Source: Citrus sinensis (lineage: Eukaryota > Streptophyta > Magnoliopsida > Sapindales > Rutaceae). From it: a stretch of 64,000 nucleotides of DNA. The notes under the pieces were generated by a model that made no database searches, had not been told where the DNA came from, and was given only the letters and a program-made list of their open reading frames with translations. A program made the translations under genes and the position numbers. The DNA lies in the NCBI RefSeq assembly GCF_022201045.2, contig NC_068557.1, positions 25,211,501-25,275,500 of the forward strand. The letters run 5' to 3'. Below, in pieces: positions 47,830-58,926 of the stretch. Positions within the stretch are counted from its first letter, which is position 1, and each line of letters starts with the position of its first letter.

Positions 47830-48530
47830 TACGTACGTCAACTTGAGGATCAATTAATTAAGAGCGTCCCGCCCAAAAGGCCAAAACTGCTTATGCTGCC
47901 ATTATTATAATATAAAGAGCGACAAACTCCTTCATACTCTTAATTAAATTGTTTTTTTTATTAACATTATGGATTGTCATACAGGTGGGCCTACTGTTGG
48001 CCCGCTTCTAGTTCTAGCCCGAATCCAATTCGTATGGCCAATCCGCCCCGTTACTGATCCAGTGATCCGGGAACCCAGTTCAACAATTTAAATTTTATAA
48101 CATTACCATATTTTTCCGAGCAAATTTTATATTTATCCATTAATTAAGTGTTATTCTGTATTTTAGTTAAAATGTATTATTTATACTACAATTTTTATTA
48201 TATTTATTAATGCAATCAAATGTTTTAAAAAAGATTGAACCACTTATTTTATTTTAGATATAGTCCAATTCAATTAAATTCAACATTTAACATGAATCTC
48301 AATTGGTATATATTCTTTAAGGATGTCTACTTATAAAGTTGAACAATATTAGGATTTGTTTGGTTGTGAAGTGGTGTGATTTTTAAGCTAACAACTATTT
48401 TTAAGCTAACATTAATTTTAAGGACAAGGGGAGATATGTCCTTTTGCTCATTTCTCATTCATATAATTTATTTTAATTGTCATATCTATCATCTATGAGT
48501 TACTACTTCTGTTTCCCTCAAACGTAGTTG
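47830..48530. other. Spacer upstream of the SLD gene
   Basis: AT-rich. GTGGGCCTACTGTTGGCCCG near 47985 looks like a fragment of a hAT-type terminus. Nothing else was recognised. Confidence 0.3.
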
Positions 48531-48968
48531 TTATGAAAAACTAAGCGATAGGCTTTGCAATTTATCGGACAGCTCAAGAAAGAATGATCAAACACATACA
48601 AACTCAGAGTCAACAATTACAAGAAAAAGAAAGAGAACAGAGGAATCAAGGAATGTCACACTCAAGAAGATAACGTGGTTCAGTTCCAATTGAACCTACA
48701 TCCACGGCTGAAAACGCCAGCAAGGGCAGAAGCTTTTATTGAGGCAAGAAAATTGGCAGATTACAGAAGGCAACTCATCGATACAGATTAAACCTCTAAG
48801 CTTAGAGTTTTCTATCTGTAATTCTAGAACGACCACCTCAAAAACAATATCATATGCCTCGTAAATCAGCATATAATTTTTGTTTTACACGTGTGTCCCC
48901 CAATCACAGAAATAAGCTGTTAATGTTTAACTGCTTAATTACTTGGGCCCCACAAGAGAGGTATACTT
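48530..48968. mobile_element. LTR-retrotransposon fragment
   Basis: The string AACGTGGTTCAGTTCCAATT with CCTACATCCACGG is of a kind common at plant LTR-element ends and leaders. The fragment ends exactly where the tandem-unit homology begins. No boundaries or TSD are visible. Confidence 0.3.
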
Positions 48969-49625
48969 GAATTGCCTGAGTGTAATTGGTTTTGGGCGAT
49001 TAGATTTGTCAGCGCAAATCATCGCACCTATGGCGACAACTTAGAATTGTCAAATCCAAGCTTTTCTAGTGGACTATTGCGATCTCTAGTTGCTGCCCTT
49101 GCTAATTCTAACATTAAATTTATTATAATTGTATTTTATCATAAAATTGTATTCCCACCGAATCATCTTATTGCACAAATGACCTCTTTCCATTTTCCAT
49201 AAATTTAGAACCATTCCACCATTTTCTTTCATCCATTATTTGTCTCCACTGATTTACAGTAATCATATATTTGCTGCATCAGTTATCCTTCTAATTGTTA
49301 CCAAAAATTTATAGTAATCATTGATTTCATTAGATTTCAGTCACTGCTGTGTTGTCCAAGAGCCAACATAATCGTAGCCTAACGTGTGACAGTAAATCAA
49401 GTATAAAATCACTTTACAATTTGAAAAATAAAAATAAAAGAAAAAAGAGAGAGGACGGTATCTACTTAATATAATTTACGATAATACCATGTGACATCCA
49501 AAATTAGGTGGGATACAAACTTTTTGACATTCTAGCTTTGCTTTTTAATATAGCATTAATTATTACTTTTAAATTCTTGTTTGGCCGTGCAAGCCGAAGG
49601 AGGGCCGTCTTCTCAATTAATATTT
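48969..49625 (+). repeat. Tandem unit, copy 0 (3' part only)
   Basis: Matches the 3' portion of the units at 51.18 and 54.55 kb: TGAGTGTAATTGGTTTTGGG, GGACTATTGC, CATTATTTGTCTCC, then GAAGGAGGGCCGTCTTCTCA. The 5' part with TATA box and coiled-coil frame is missing. The fold-back element at 49640 follows directly. Confidence 0.85.
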
Positions 49626-49639
49626 TATTTTTTTTACAC

Positions 49640-51065
49640 CCTCCATTTGAACATTAAAATTACAACGCTACCCTTGTCTTCTTTTCAATCACGGCTCTGC
49701 TGGTTGATGGCCACAACAGCTCATCAACTTTGGTTCGTTGATTGAATTATACTTCCATCTTTTACAGTTTTTTATTATTATTTTTTAATTATTACACTTA
49801 CTAGTTTTCACCAAAAAAATTTTCTCGAAATTATCTCAAATTCTGACCAAAGCCCCAATCCACATTCTTTTTGCCAGTATTTTCATTAACGCATTTAACA
49901 ATTTAAATTTTTTAAAATAAGATAAAATTATTATAAGATTATGATATATCTAAAACTTTATTTAATATTACAGAGGTGGATAAATTTCACTGGACGAGAT
50001 TTCTACAACTATTTTGCAACTCTCTTTAAAACACTATTAACAGAGAGATTGTGTTTAATTCAAAAGAGACTTGGTAGCCTTTTTTTTTTTTGGGTCTAAA
50101 ATTTAAATGGATATGAATTTTTCTAAATTTTGAATGGGTCTGATTATGAAAATATGAATGACATATTTGTTTTTCTTTTTTAAATAGCTGAATATAAGTG
50201 GCATCTTGTTTGTTATCACAATAAAAAAAATTAAATTTGGTTATTTGACATTTATGTCCTTATAAATTAAAACAAAAAAAAGAGGATTAGATTTTATAAT
50301 TTAGGAAATAAATTATTTTACAGAGATATTTTTATAATATAATATTTACTTATCATTCAGACCTTTTTCTATTCAGATAAAAATTACAAAAGATTACTTT
50401 TTTTTCTATTTCAATATTAATGTCTGAAAATCATACATAAATTCTAAAAAATAAACAAGCATATTTTAGAAAATGTCTGAAACTAATAAAATTTCAAACT
50501 TCAGACATTTAACGAACAACCTTTACTTTTTATTTTATGTATAAAAATAGAGAAAAAAACATGTAAGAGAAGAAAGTTTTGAGGGACTAAAATGATAAGG
50601 ACAATCACTATCATTTTTTTTTAAAGCTAATACTCTCCTTATCATTTAGTCTCTCAAATTTTTCTTCTCTCACTTGCTATTTCTATATTTTTATCTATGA
50701 AAAAATATAAATCTCTTTTGAATTAAATACAGTCTCGTAAAATCTATCCCTAATTAATCATTATTAAGACTTGTGTAATATTAAATAAATTTTTAGACAT
50801 ATCATAATCTTATAATAATTTTATCTTATTTTAAAAAATTTAAATTGTTAAATGATTTAATGAAAATAATGGCTAAAAAAAAAAAGAAGTTTGGGGCTTT
50901 CGTCAAAATTTGATATAATTTATAATTTTTTTTTTGTGAAAACTAATCAGTGTAAAATTAATAAACAAAAAAAATGAAAAACAAAAATGTCTTGAAGAGT
51001 TGTTGTGGTCACCAGCGCAACTGTGAATGCTAAGAAGACAAGGGTAGCGTTGTAATTTTTGAAGC
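49640..51065. mobile_element. Large fold-back (long inverted repeat) element
   Basis: The arms of about 420 bp (roughly 49640-50065 and 50640-51065) are reverse complements. Examples are ATTACAACGCTACCCTTGTC with its partner at 51030, AAAATTATTATAAGATTATG with its partner near 50810, and GTTTAATTCAAAAGAGAC with its partner near 50712. Smaller inverted repeats lie at the centre (about 50545-50600 against 50636-50700). Transcribed, it would form a very long hairpin. There is no transposase, and its class is unknown. Confidence 0.7.
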
Positions 51066-51192
51066 TCGAGTGGAGCTGGGACACGTGCCGTCTGGTGGAC
51101 TATGGTACTGTTGCTAGTGCGCTTCCGAAAAAATTCTATAATATTTGAGCACGTTATTTCCTGAAGCCCTTTCCTTTCCCGTCCAGCACTCG

Positions 51193-51200
51193 TATAAATA
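51193..51200 (+). promoter_or_regulatory. TATA box of tandem unit A
   Basis: TATAAATA in the context CTCGTATAAATACC, conserved in copy B at 54568-54575. Both have the same downstream CT-rich leader sequence. Confidence 0.55.
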
Positions 51201-52278
51201 CCTCATCCCCTTTTGCCGTCCAACTTTCAAGCTGAGTTTACATTTCAGTTTTTGTTTTTGTTCTTTCATTTTCAAAAATTGATCCGGTTTGCTGTTCCCT
51301 AAGTTATTTACCGTTAAAAAAAGGAACTCAATCCAGGGTTTGCTGAGATATATATGCAAAGGCAAAGCTGCTAGTGCATTCTTCATCATCCAAATTCAAG
51401 CCTTTCTGTGTACGTTCATTTTCTTTACCATTATTGACTCAAGTTGTATGTTATTTTTGAGTATATATGCAGTCCACTTCAAAGTGTCTTTGTTCTGCTA
51501 ATTTAATTTCCGTGAAAAAATTGGTTAAATCCCAGCTGAGAATTTTGTTAAAGACTGCTATAGAAGAGATTTGTTTTTTGTTTTCTTTCTTTCTCTTATT
51601 ACATCACAAGAAATATAGAGTAAAATTTTTAACTTATTCTCACTAAAAATGATAATTTTCAATTTATTTATAGTTATCAAATACCACTCAAAATTTAAAA
51701 AGTTTGTCATCAATGTGTCACCATTTATGTTAATCTTTTGACTGATAAATACTGATAAATAGAAGTAAATTAATGTTTTTCAAAATTCTCAAAGGGTAAA
51801 TTGAAGGTTTTTTTTTTTTATAGAAACATCAAACATGTAACTTGGAGTATGGGTTTATTTAGGGTATAAGAGTTAGAATTTTTAAAAGCAAAAGCTAAAC
51901 TTTATGAAGAAAATTGGATGTTTGATTGATTGGGATTGGATTTCTTGCTTTTTCAAGTTTATTAAATTGTTGTCATGAATAGATGATTATAGATGATGGT
52001 ACAGGGGATATTTCGATTCCCATAACAAAACATTTTTACTTTTTTTTAACCTTTAGGAAATTTTAATATCCGCACAGGTCAATTGAAATTTGAAACTCAT
52101 GTTGTGGTTTTCTAAAAATGTTCAAGTAAGGGCAAAAATTATCTTTTAACATGAGTCGTAATAACTGTTGAAACAAGTGTGTATATTATAAAATTTTGAT
52201 GAAAGATTTGAGTGCAGATGAAAACTGCTGCCTCAAATTTTTAGAGGAGAATTGGATCGGTCGAAAGCAAATAATTGT

Positions 52279-52497
52279 ATGGCTATGACACAAAGGCTTG
52301 CTCCACTTGGAGAAGAAATTGAACGCATCGAGGACCAGCTCCGCGAACGCCAGAGGCTCCTGTTCGCCTTTTGGCAATGTGAACCAAAAGACCAAAAAAT
52401 AAAGGAAGCCGAGCTCCGGCTCCAAATGCTGTGAGTTGAACAACACTCGCTCATTCTCTCATTGGCATTGTGGTTCCGCAGTGGCCCAAGAAATTAG
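52279..52497 (+). pseudogene. Coiled-coil small ORF, copy A, with in-frame stop
   Basis: Aligns without gaps to the 72-residue frame of copy B over the full 219 bp, ending at the same stop. A C-to-T change makes codon 52432-52434 TGA where copy B has CGA, cutting the product to 51 residues. About a dozen amino-acid differences separate the copies. The core QRL...IERIEDQL and RQRLLFAFWQC has heptad-like leucine/isoleucine spacing. I do not recognise the family. Confidence 0.5.
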
Positions 52498-53745
52498 AAG
52501 AAGACAATTTGAGAAGAAATTAATACAAGGTGTTTTTTATTTTATTTTATTTTTTTTTCAAAGAAAATGGGATACACAAAAAATTATTAATCATTTTAAT
52601 GATTTTGCAGAGGGTGAAATCACTTCTACTCAATCTCTTATCCCTATATTTTTAGATATCCAAAACCATTAAAATGATAATTAATTATTTTAGAGAGGAA
52701 ATAATTAATATACACTTGAATTGCCCGAGTGTAATTGGTTTTGGGCGATTAGATTTGTCACTGCAAATCGTCGTACGCGTACCTATGGCGACAAATTAGG
52801 ATTGTCAAATGAAAGCTTTTCTAGTGGACTATTGCAATCTCTAGTTGCTGCCCTTGTTAATTCTATTATTAAATTTATTATAATTATATTTTATCATAAA
52901 ATTGTATTCGCACCGAATCATCTTATTGCAAAAATTACCTCCTTCTATTTTCCATAAATTTAGAACCATTCCACCATTTTCTTTCATCCATTATTTGTCT
53001 CCATTGATTTACAGTAATAATAGATTTGCACCGCTAAATATTGTTACAAAAAACTTATAATAATCATTGATTTCATTAGATTTCAGTTACTGATAAGTTG
53101 TCCAAGAGGCAACAAAATCGTAGCCTAACATGTGATAGTAAATAAAGTATAAAATCACTTTATAATTTAAAAAAAAAAAAAGAGGTTAGCATCCACTTAA
53201 TATAATTATGATAATACCATGTGACATCCAAAATTAGGTGGGATACAAACTTTTTTTACATTCTTACTTTGCTTTTTAACATAGCATTACTATTTTTAAA
53301 TTCTTGTTTGTCCATGCGAGCAGAAGGAGGGCTATCTTCTCAATTAATTATATCTTTTGTAGAAGTAACAGCTAATTAAAAAATAAGTGTTGAGAGCTTT
53401 GAATTTAATTTGACTCTCTAACCTCAGTCAAATTTCATCAATGGAAACTAATTAACGAACTAACAATTACAGTCACAACGTGTCATTTGTTTAGTTTCTT
53501 TCGTCTTATTAGCACCAATCTAAGGAAATCTAATATGATAGGATGGTACAAACAGTTTTAGTTGCCTTAAAAAAAATACAAAAATAATTATAAATGGGTT
53601 TTCCAAAAAAGATTAATGTTATTCTTTATTCATATGAAGTGAAAGGGGATGAGTTCGTGAATGTTGGTTGGACAAATTCAAAAGCTTCGACACAAAGGCA
53701 TTTTGACTTCGGGGAGAATAATATCCATGTGAATAAAAATAAAGA

Positions 53746-54549
53746 AACAACAACAGCAGCAAAGGTAGGGCTAAAAAGCCCGAGCTTGGACGGCCGAGCT
53801 CATTCGCATGGGCTTTGACCCTGACTTTTCATACGAGAGCCTGAATGAAGGTTCAAAGGCAAAAGTCTAAATGAAGGCTCAAAGGCAAAAGTCTAGGTCA
53901 AGTCCAAACTCTTTATTTTTTTAAAAAAAAAAATTTATAAATTATAATAATAAATTAAGTTTTTAAAAATCAATACTGAATAAAAATACTTGAAATAGAG
54001 AATTCGATACAAAAAAATTAAATCTCTATATTTTTATCTACTTTATTTTTTTATTTATTGTAAATGAGAATAATAAATTAAAATTTTAATAAATAATAAA
54101 GAAAGAAAACTTAAATACCTAATTTATATATCAATACTGAATAAAAAAATAAAATTATAATACTAAACTCTCTTTTAAGGTTTAAATTGGAGAATTCAGT
54201 ACTAAAGCATTAAATCTCTAAACTTTTATTTGTTATATTTATTATTTTATTTTAAAATATTTATTTTCTTTAATTCATTGTTGATTATGACAACTTAATT
54301 ATCATTAACTCATTTTAAATTAACAACATCTAAAGAAATTATGAAAAAATAATTAAAAGTCGAAGTCTAACCTTAGCCCGTCGAGGCCCACAATGGATCC
54401 GGCCCAGACCTTACCCTCACATGTTAAAAAAGCCCAAACCAACATCCCATTAGTCATTTTCAAGACAACAGTGTTCAATGGAACATGTTATTTCTTCGAA
54501 ATGACGTATTCAATAGTGGTGGTCAATGGAACCCTACTCAGAGCTCCGG
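53746..54549. repeat. Spacer between tandem units, probable decayed transposon
   Basis: GGGCTAAAAAGCCCGAGC at the left and GGCCCACAATGGATCCGGCC at the right flank an AT-rich interior, as in hAT-like elements elsewhere in this window. A short direct repeat AAGGCTCAAAGGCAAAAGTC lies at about 53830-53895. No TSD was found. Confidence 0.35.
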
Positions 54550-54567
54550 ATTCCCGTCCTGCACTCG

Positions 54568-54575
54568 TATAAATA
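54568..54575 (+). promoter_or_regulatory. TATA box of tandem unit B
   Basis: TATAAATA in the same CTCGTATAAATACC context as copy A, followed by CCTTTCAAGCTGACTTTACA, which is also conserved. Confidence 0.55.
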
Positions 54576-55589
54576 CCCCCCTTCCCTTTTCCCTCCCACC
54601 TTTCAAGCTGACTTTACATTTCAGTTTTTGTTTTGGTTTTTTCATTTTTAAAGATTGATCGGGTTTGCTGAGATATATATGCAAATGCAAAGCTGCAGGT
54701 GCATTCTTCATCATCCAAATCCAAACCCTTCTGTGTACGTCCATTTTCTTTACCATTATTGACTCAAGTTGTATGTTATTTTTGGGTGTATATGCAGTCC
54801 ACTTCAAAGTGTTTTTGTTCTGCTAATTTAATCTCCGAGAAAAAATTGGTTAAACCCCAGCTGAGAATTTTGTTAAAGACTGCTATGGAAGAGATTTGTT
54901 TTCTGTCTTCTTTCTTTCTCTTATTACAGCACAATAAATTTAGAGTAAAATTTTTAACTTACTCGCTCTAAAAGTGATAATTTTCAATTTATTTATATTT
55001 ATCAAATACCAATAAAAAGTTAAAAAGTTTGTCATCAACGTGTCTCCGTTTATTTTAATCTTTTGACTGATAAATAGAAGTAAATTAATGTATTTCAAAA
55101 TTTTAAAATGGTAAATTGAAGATTTTCATTATAGAAAGATGGAACTTGGAATATGGGTTTATTTAGGGTATAAGAGTTAGACTCTTTAAAAGCAAAAGCT
55201 TTATGAAGAAAGTTGGCTGTTTGATTGACTGGGATGGGATTTCTTACTTTTTCAAGTTTATTAATTTGTTGTCATGAATATATGATTATGGATGATGGTA
55301 TAGGGGATATTTCGATTCCCATAACAAAACTGTTTTTTTTTTCTAACTTTTAAGAAATTTTAATATCTACATAGGTCAATTGGAATTTGAAACTCATGTT
55401 GTGGTTTTCTGATAATTTTACACTTAAAAATTTTCAAGTAAGAGCAAAAATTGTCTTTTAACGTGAGACATGATAACTATTGAAACAAGTGTGTATACTA
55501 TAAAATTTGATGAAAAATTTGAGTGCAGATGATAAGTGCTCCCTCAAATTTTTAGAGGAGAATTGGGTCGGTCCAAAGTAAATAATTGT

Positions 55590-55808
55590 ATGGCTATGGC
55601 ACAAAGGCTTGCTCAACTTGGAAAAGAAATCGAACGAATCGAGGACCAACTCTACGAATGCCAGAGGCTCCTCTTCGCTTTTTGGCAATGCCAACCAAAA
55701 GACCAAAAAATAAGGGAAGCCGAGCTCCAACTCCAAATGCTGCGAGCTGAACAACACTCACTCATTCTCTCATTGGCATTGTGGTTCTGCGGTAGTCCAA
55801 GAAATTAG
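55590..55808 (+). CDS. Small coiled-coil protein, 72 aa, unknown function (copy B)
   Basis: The frame starts at ATGGCTATGGC and ends TAG at 55806-55808. The product is amphipathic: QRLAQLGKEIERIEDQL forms a plausible coiled coil, then CQRLLFAFWQC with two Cys, then KIREAELQLQML and a hydrophobic tail SLILSLALWF. A GTGCAG acceptor lies just upstream (about 55523-55528), so this may be a second exon whose true start is in the 5' leader block. Copy A has the same frame with one nonsense codon. No family is recognised. It could be a fragment of a larger lost protein rather than a gene in its own right. Confidence 0.45.
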   Translation: MAMAQRLAQLGKEIERIEDQLYECQRLLFAFWQCQPKDQKIREAELQLQMLRAEQHSLILSLALWFCGSPRN

Positions 55809-56671
55809 AAGAAGACAAGTTGAGAAGAAATTAATACAAGGTGTTTTTAATTTAATTTTTTTTTCAAGAGAAATGAGATATACAAAAAACAATTAATCAT
55901 TTTGATGATTTTGCAGAGGGCGAAACCACTTCACATCAATGGATTATCCCTACATTTTTAGATATCCAAACCCATTAAAATGATAATTAATTATTTTAGA
56001 GAGGAAATAATTAATATACGCTGGAATTGTCTGAGTGTAATTGGTTTTGGGCGATTCGATGTGTCAGCGCAAATCATCGCACCTACGGCCACAACTTAGG
56101 ATTGTCAAATCCAAGCATTCTAGTGGACTATTGCAATCTCTAGTTGCCGCCCTTGTTAATTCTATTATTAAATTTTTTTATAATTATATTTTATCATAAA
56201 ATTGTATTCCCACCGAATCATCTGATTGCATAAATGACCTCTTTCTATTTTCCATAGATTTAGAACCATTTCACCATTTTCTTTCATCCATTATTTGTCT
56301 CCATTGATTTACAGTAATCATATATTTGCTGCATCAGTTATCCTTCTAATTGTTACCAAAAATTTATAGTAATCATTAGATTTCTGTTACTGCTATGTTG
56401 TCCAAGAGGCAACATAATCACAGCCTAACGTGTGATAGTAAATATAGTATAAAATCACTTTACAATTTTTTTTAAAAAAAACAGAAAAGAAAAAAGAGGG
56501 AGGTCAATATCCACTTGATATAATTTTATTATAAAACCACGTCACATCCAAAATTAGGTGGGATACAAACCATCTCTCCTCAGGACACATGGCTGCCAAG
56601 TATTGGGTGTGTATGTTACATAAACTGTAACATAACAAGTTCCTTTTTACATTGTAGCTTTCCTTTTTAAG

Positions 56672-56795
56672 GAAAGCATACCGTGCCACAATTACATCGA
56701 GCCGATAGATATTAATGAATCCCACTAATTTAAGTGCATCTAACGGCTGGATGAAGTTGTGTTATGGTATCACAGTTGCACCGTAGCCTGATCCT
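56672..56795. mobile_element. Degenerate MITE of the GGTGCAAC family
   Basis: Present in copy B but absent from copy A at the same place. It contains ACCGTGCCACAATTACATCG and, at the right, ATCACAGTTGCACCGTAGCC, decayed inverted repeats like those of the element at 14873-15013. It is flanked by TTTTTAA-like sequence. Confidence 0.55.
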
Positions 56796-57475
56796 GTTTT
56801 TTAACATAGCATTACTACTTTTAAATTCTTATTTGTCCATGCAAGCAGAGCTACAGAAGGAGGGTCGTCTTCTCAATTAATTATATCTTCTGTAGAATTA
56901 ACAACAAATATAAGAAGACTCTAGATATCTTACGTGATGATATCAAAAATATAATTCTTCCACAATCAATCTAATTATTATAAAAATAATATAATTTTAT
57001 TACTTTATATTTTCACAACTATTAAATTTTTATTAAACTATCGTAAAAAAATCACATTTCTTACATCATCATGAAAAATAAAAAACTTCATTTAAGAATT
57101 AAGTTTTGAGAGCTTTGAATTTAATTTGACTGTCTAACTTCAGTCAAATTTCCTCCATGGAAACTAATTAATGAACTGACAATGACAATCACAACGTGTC
57201 ATTTTTTTAGTTTCTTTTGTCTTATTAGCATCAATCTCCGGAAATCTAATATTATAAGATGGTATAAAGTATAAACAGTTTTAATTGCCATAAAAAAATA
57301 CAAAAATAATTATGGATTTTCCAAAAAACTGAACAAATATTAAATGATTAATGTTATTCTTTATTCATACGAGTGAAAGGAAATGAGTTCGTGATTGTTG
57401 GAGAAATTCAAAAGCTTCGACACAAAGGCATTTTGACTTCGGGGAGAATTATATCCATGTGAAGAAAAGAACTAG

Positions 57476-58900
57476 AGGCATGCAAGACATATGTCGAACA
57501 CTCAAACCTGGTTAAATTGCTTTTCATGACCTTATCTTTTCTATTATGGAAAATCTACCAAATAAACCATTTCCATAAATGTTTTGCTATTATTTTATCA
57601 AAACTTGAACTTTAAATGCTAGTCATTATTGGAAACTAATTTCTTTAGTCAACTGTGTTTATCACACAAAGGTTGAAGAGGATGAAAATATGTCAATTAA
57701 CTTAATGAGTAACATAAATTTTGACTTAAAAACGTTAACAAAAATTATTAGTAATTGTTTTATAATTTACTCTATTGGTAGAGTAGAACAAAGTATATAT
57801 GTATAATAATTGAAAAATATCTACCTGGACCAAATTTGTGAATATATACAAAAATTTTTTCTTTTATAAACATTCTTTTATCCAGATACTTCAAAAGTTT
57901 TCAACAAGTTTTCCTTTTTTTTTTTTTCGTGTGTGTGTACTTTTGACCTTTTTTTTTTTTTTGTTTATTTTACAATGTGGCCCTCCTAAATCAAAGTTTA
58001 TCATGATGACTGTAGAAGTAAACATAAGTGTACCTACACAGGTACCGATAGATGTTGTCTTATTGATTAATCCTATCTTTTTTTCTTTTTTTTTTTTGGA
58101 GAAGGTAATCCTATCTATTATGGAAATATTGAACTAATTAATTAACAATTTTAATTAAGAGGTTTGAACATAGTTTGACTGTCTAACTTGAGTCAAATTT
58201 CATTAGTGGAAACTAATTAGTGAACTTCTAATGTTGTCACCACGTGTCGTTTTTCCGTTATTTTTTGGCTTATACAATTATAAACAGCAAATATTATAAG
58301 ATAGTAGAAACAATTTCATTTGCCTCATAAACTTATACATAGAATGAAATTTCACAAAATAGAACAATAATCAAGTGATATTTGTTGTTGATTCATTCTT
58401 TCTCTCTTTTCTTTTTCTTTTTTAAATAATTATTTGCTATTAAATTTCTTTTTCTGTGTGCCTGCCGTTTTTTTCGTGTCAACGGGGCTAAAACATACTG
58501 TTGACTCAAGAAAACAAGTTTGTCAAGTTTAGGTAAATAAGTAAACATGGGGCTACGTGTATTGCAGCAATTGGCTGGCCGCAGGAGCATGGCCCCACCG
58601 AAAAACAACTAAGCTATTTATTTTCATGTTTACGTGTAATTTGTGAACCACTCCGAAGTTCATGCGCTGCTAAGCAAAGTGTTTTATTTACAACTCAAGG
58701 GCACAGACAGCCCCACTTACAAATCTGCACTAGCTAGGCGTTTCCAGCAAAAAGCACCACATCCTTCATTTTCTCTCAGTTTCCCTCATATTTTCTTGAT
58801 CTCTTTCTCTGTTAATTCAACCTCTAAATTAGTCCCTATCAACCATCCCTCTTGTGTTGAAACTTATTTCAATTCTCTTTGAGTTTAATTATTTTGCTTT
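57476..58900. other. Spacer with a remnant of the tandem unit; promoter side of the response-regulator gene
   Basis: AGTTTGACTGTCTAACTTGAG with GTCAAATTTCATTAGTGGAA near 58160-58250 is a diverged copy of the unit's 3' end (compare 53400 and 57115). T-runs occur at about 57915, 57945 and 58085. The last few hundred bases should hold the promoter and 5' UTR of the gene at 58927. Confidence 0.45.
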
Positions 58901-58926
58901 TGCTTTCTTTGTTTCTGTTTCTAAAC

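Larger units (their letters stand above)
51177..53745 (+). repeat. Tandem unit, copy A (2.57 kb)
   Basis: Co-linear with copy B (54550-57475). It runs from CGTCCAGCACTCGTATAAAT, through a leader-like block (CATTCTTCATCATCCAAATTC) and a coiled-coil frame at 52279-52497, to TTTTGACTTCGGGGAGAATA at the 3' end. The sequences are strongly similar with scattered indels. The layout (TATA box, leader, intron-like T-rich gap, acceptor-like GTGCAG, short frame) looks like a transcribed gene. Confidence 0.85.
54550..57475 (+). repeat. Tandem unit, copy B (2.93 kb)
   Basis: Co-linear with copy A from TATA box (54568-54575) to GACTTCGGGGAGAATTATAT. It is longer because of two insertions in its 3' part (about 56570-56645 and 56672-56795). 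The second contains GTTGCACCGTAGCCTGATCC, the end of the MITE family seen at 14873. It retains an uninterrupted coiled-coil frame. Confidence 0.85.

Noticed and set aside
51289-51501. 70-residue frame in the leader of tandem unit A
   Set aside because: Not conserved as a frame in unit B, where the same region contains different stops. It is more likely untranslated leader.
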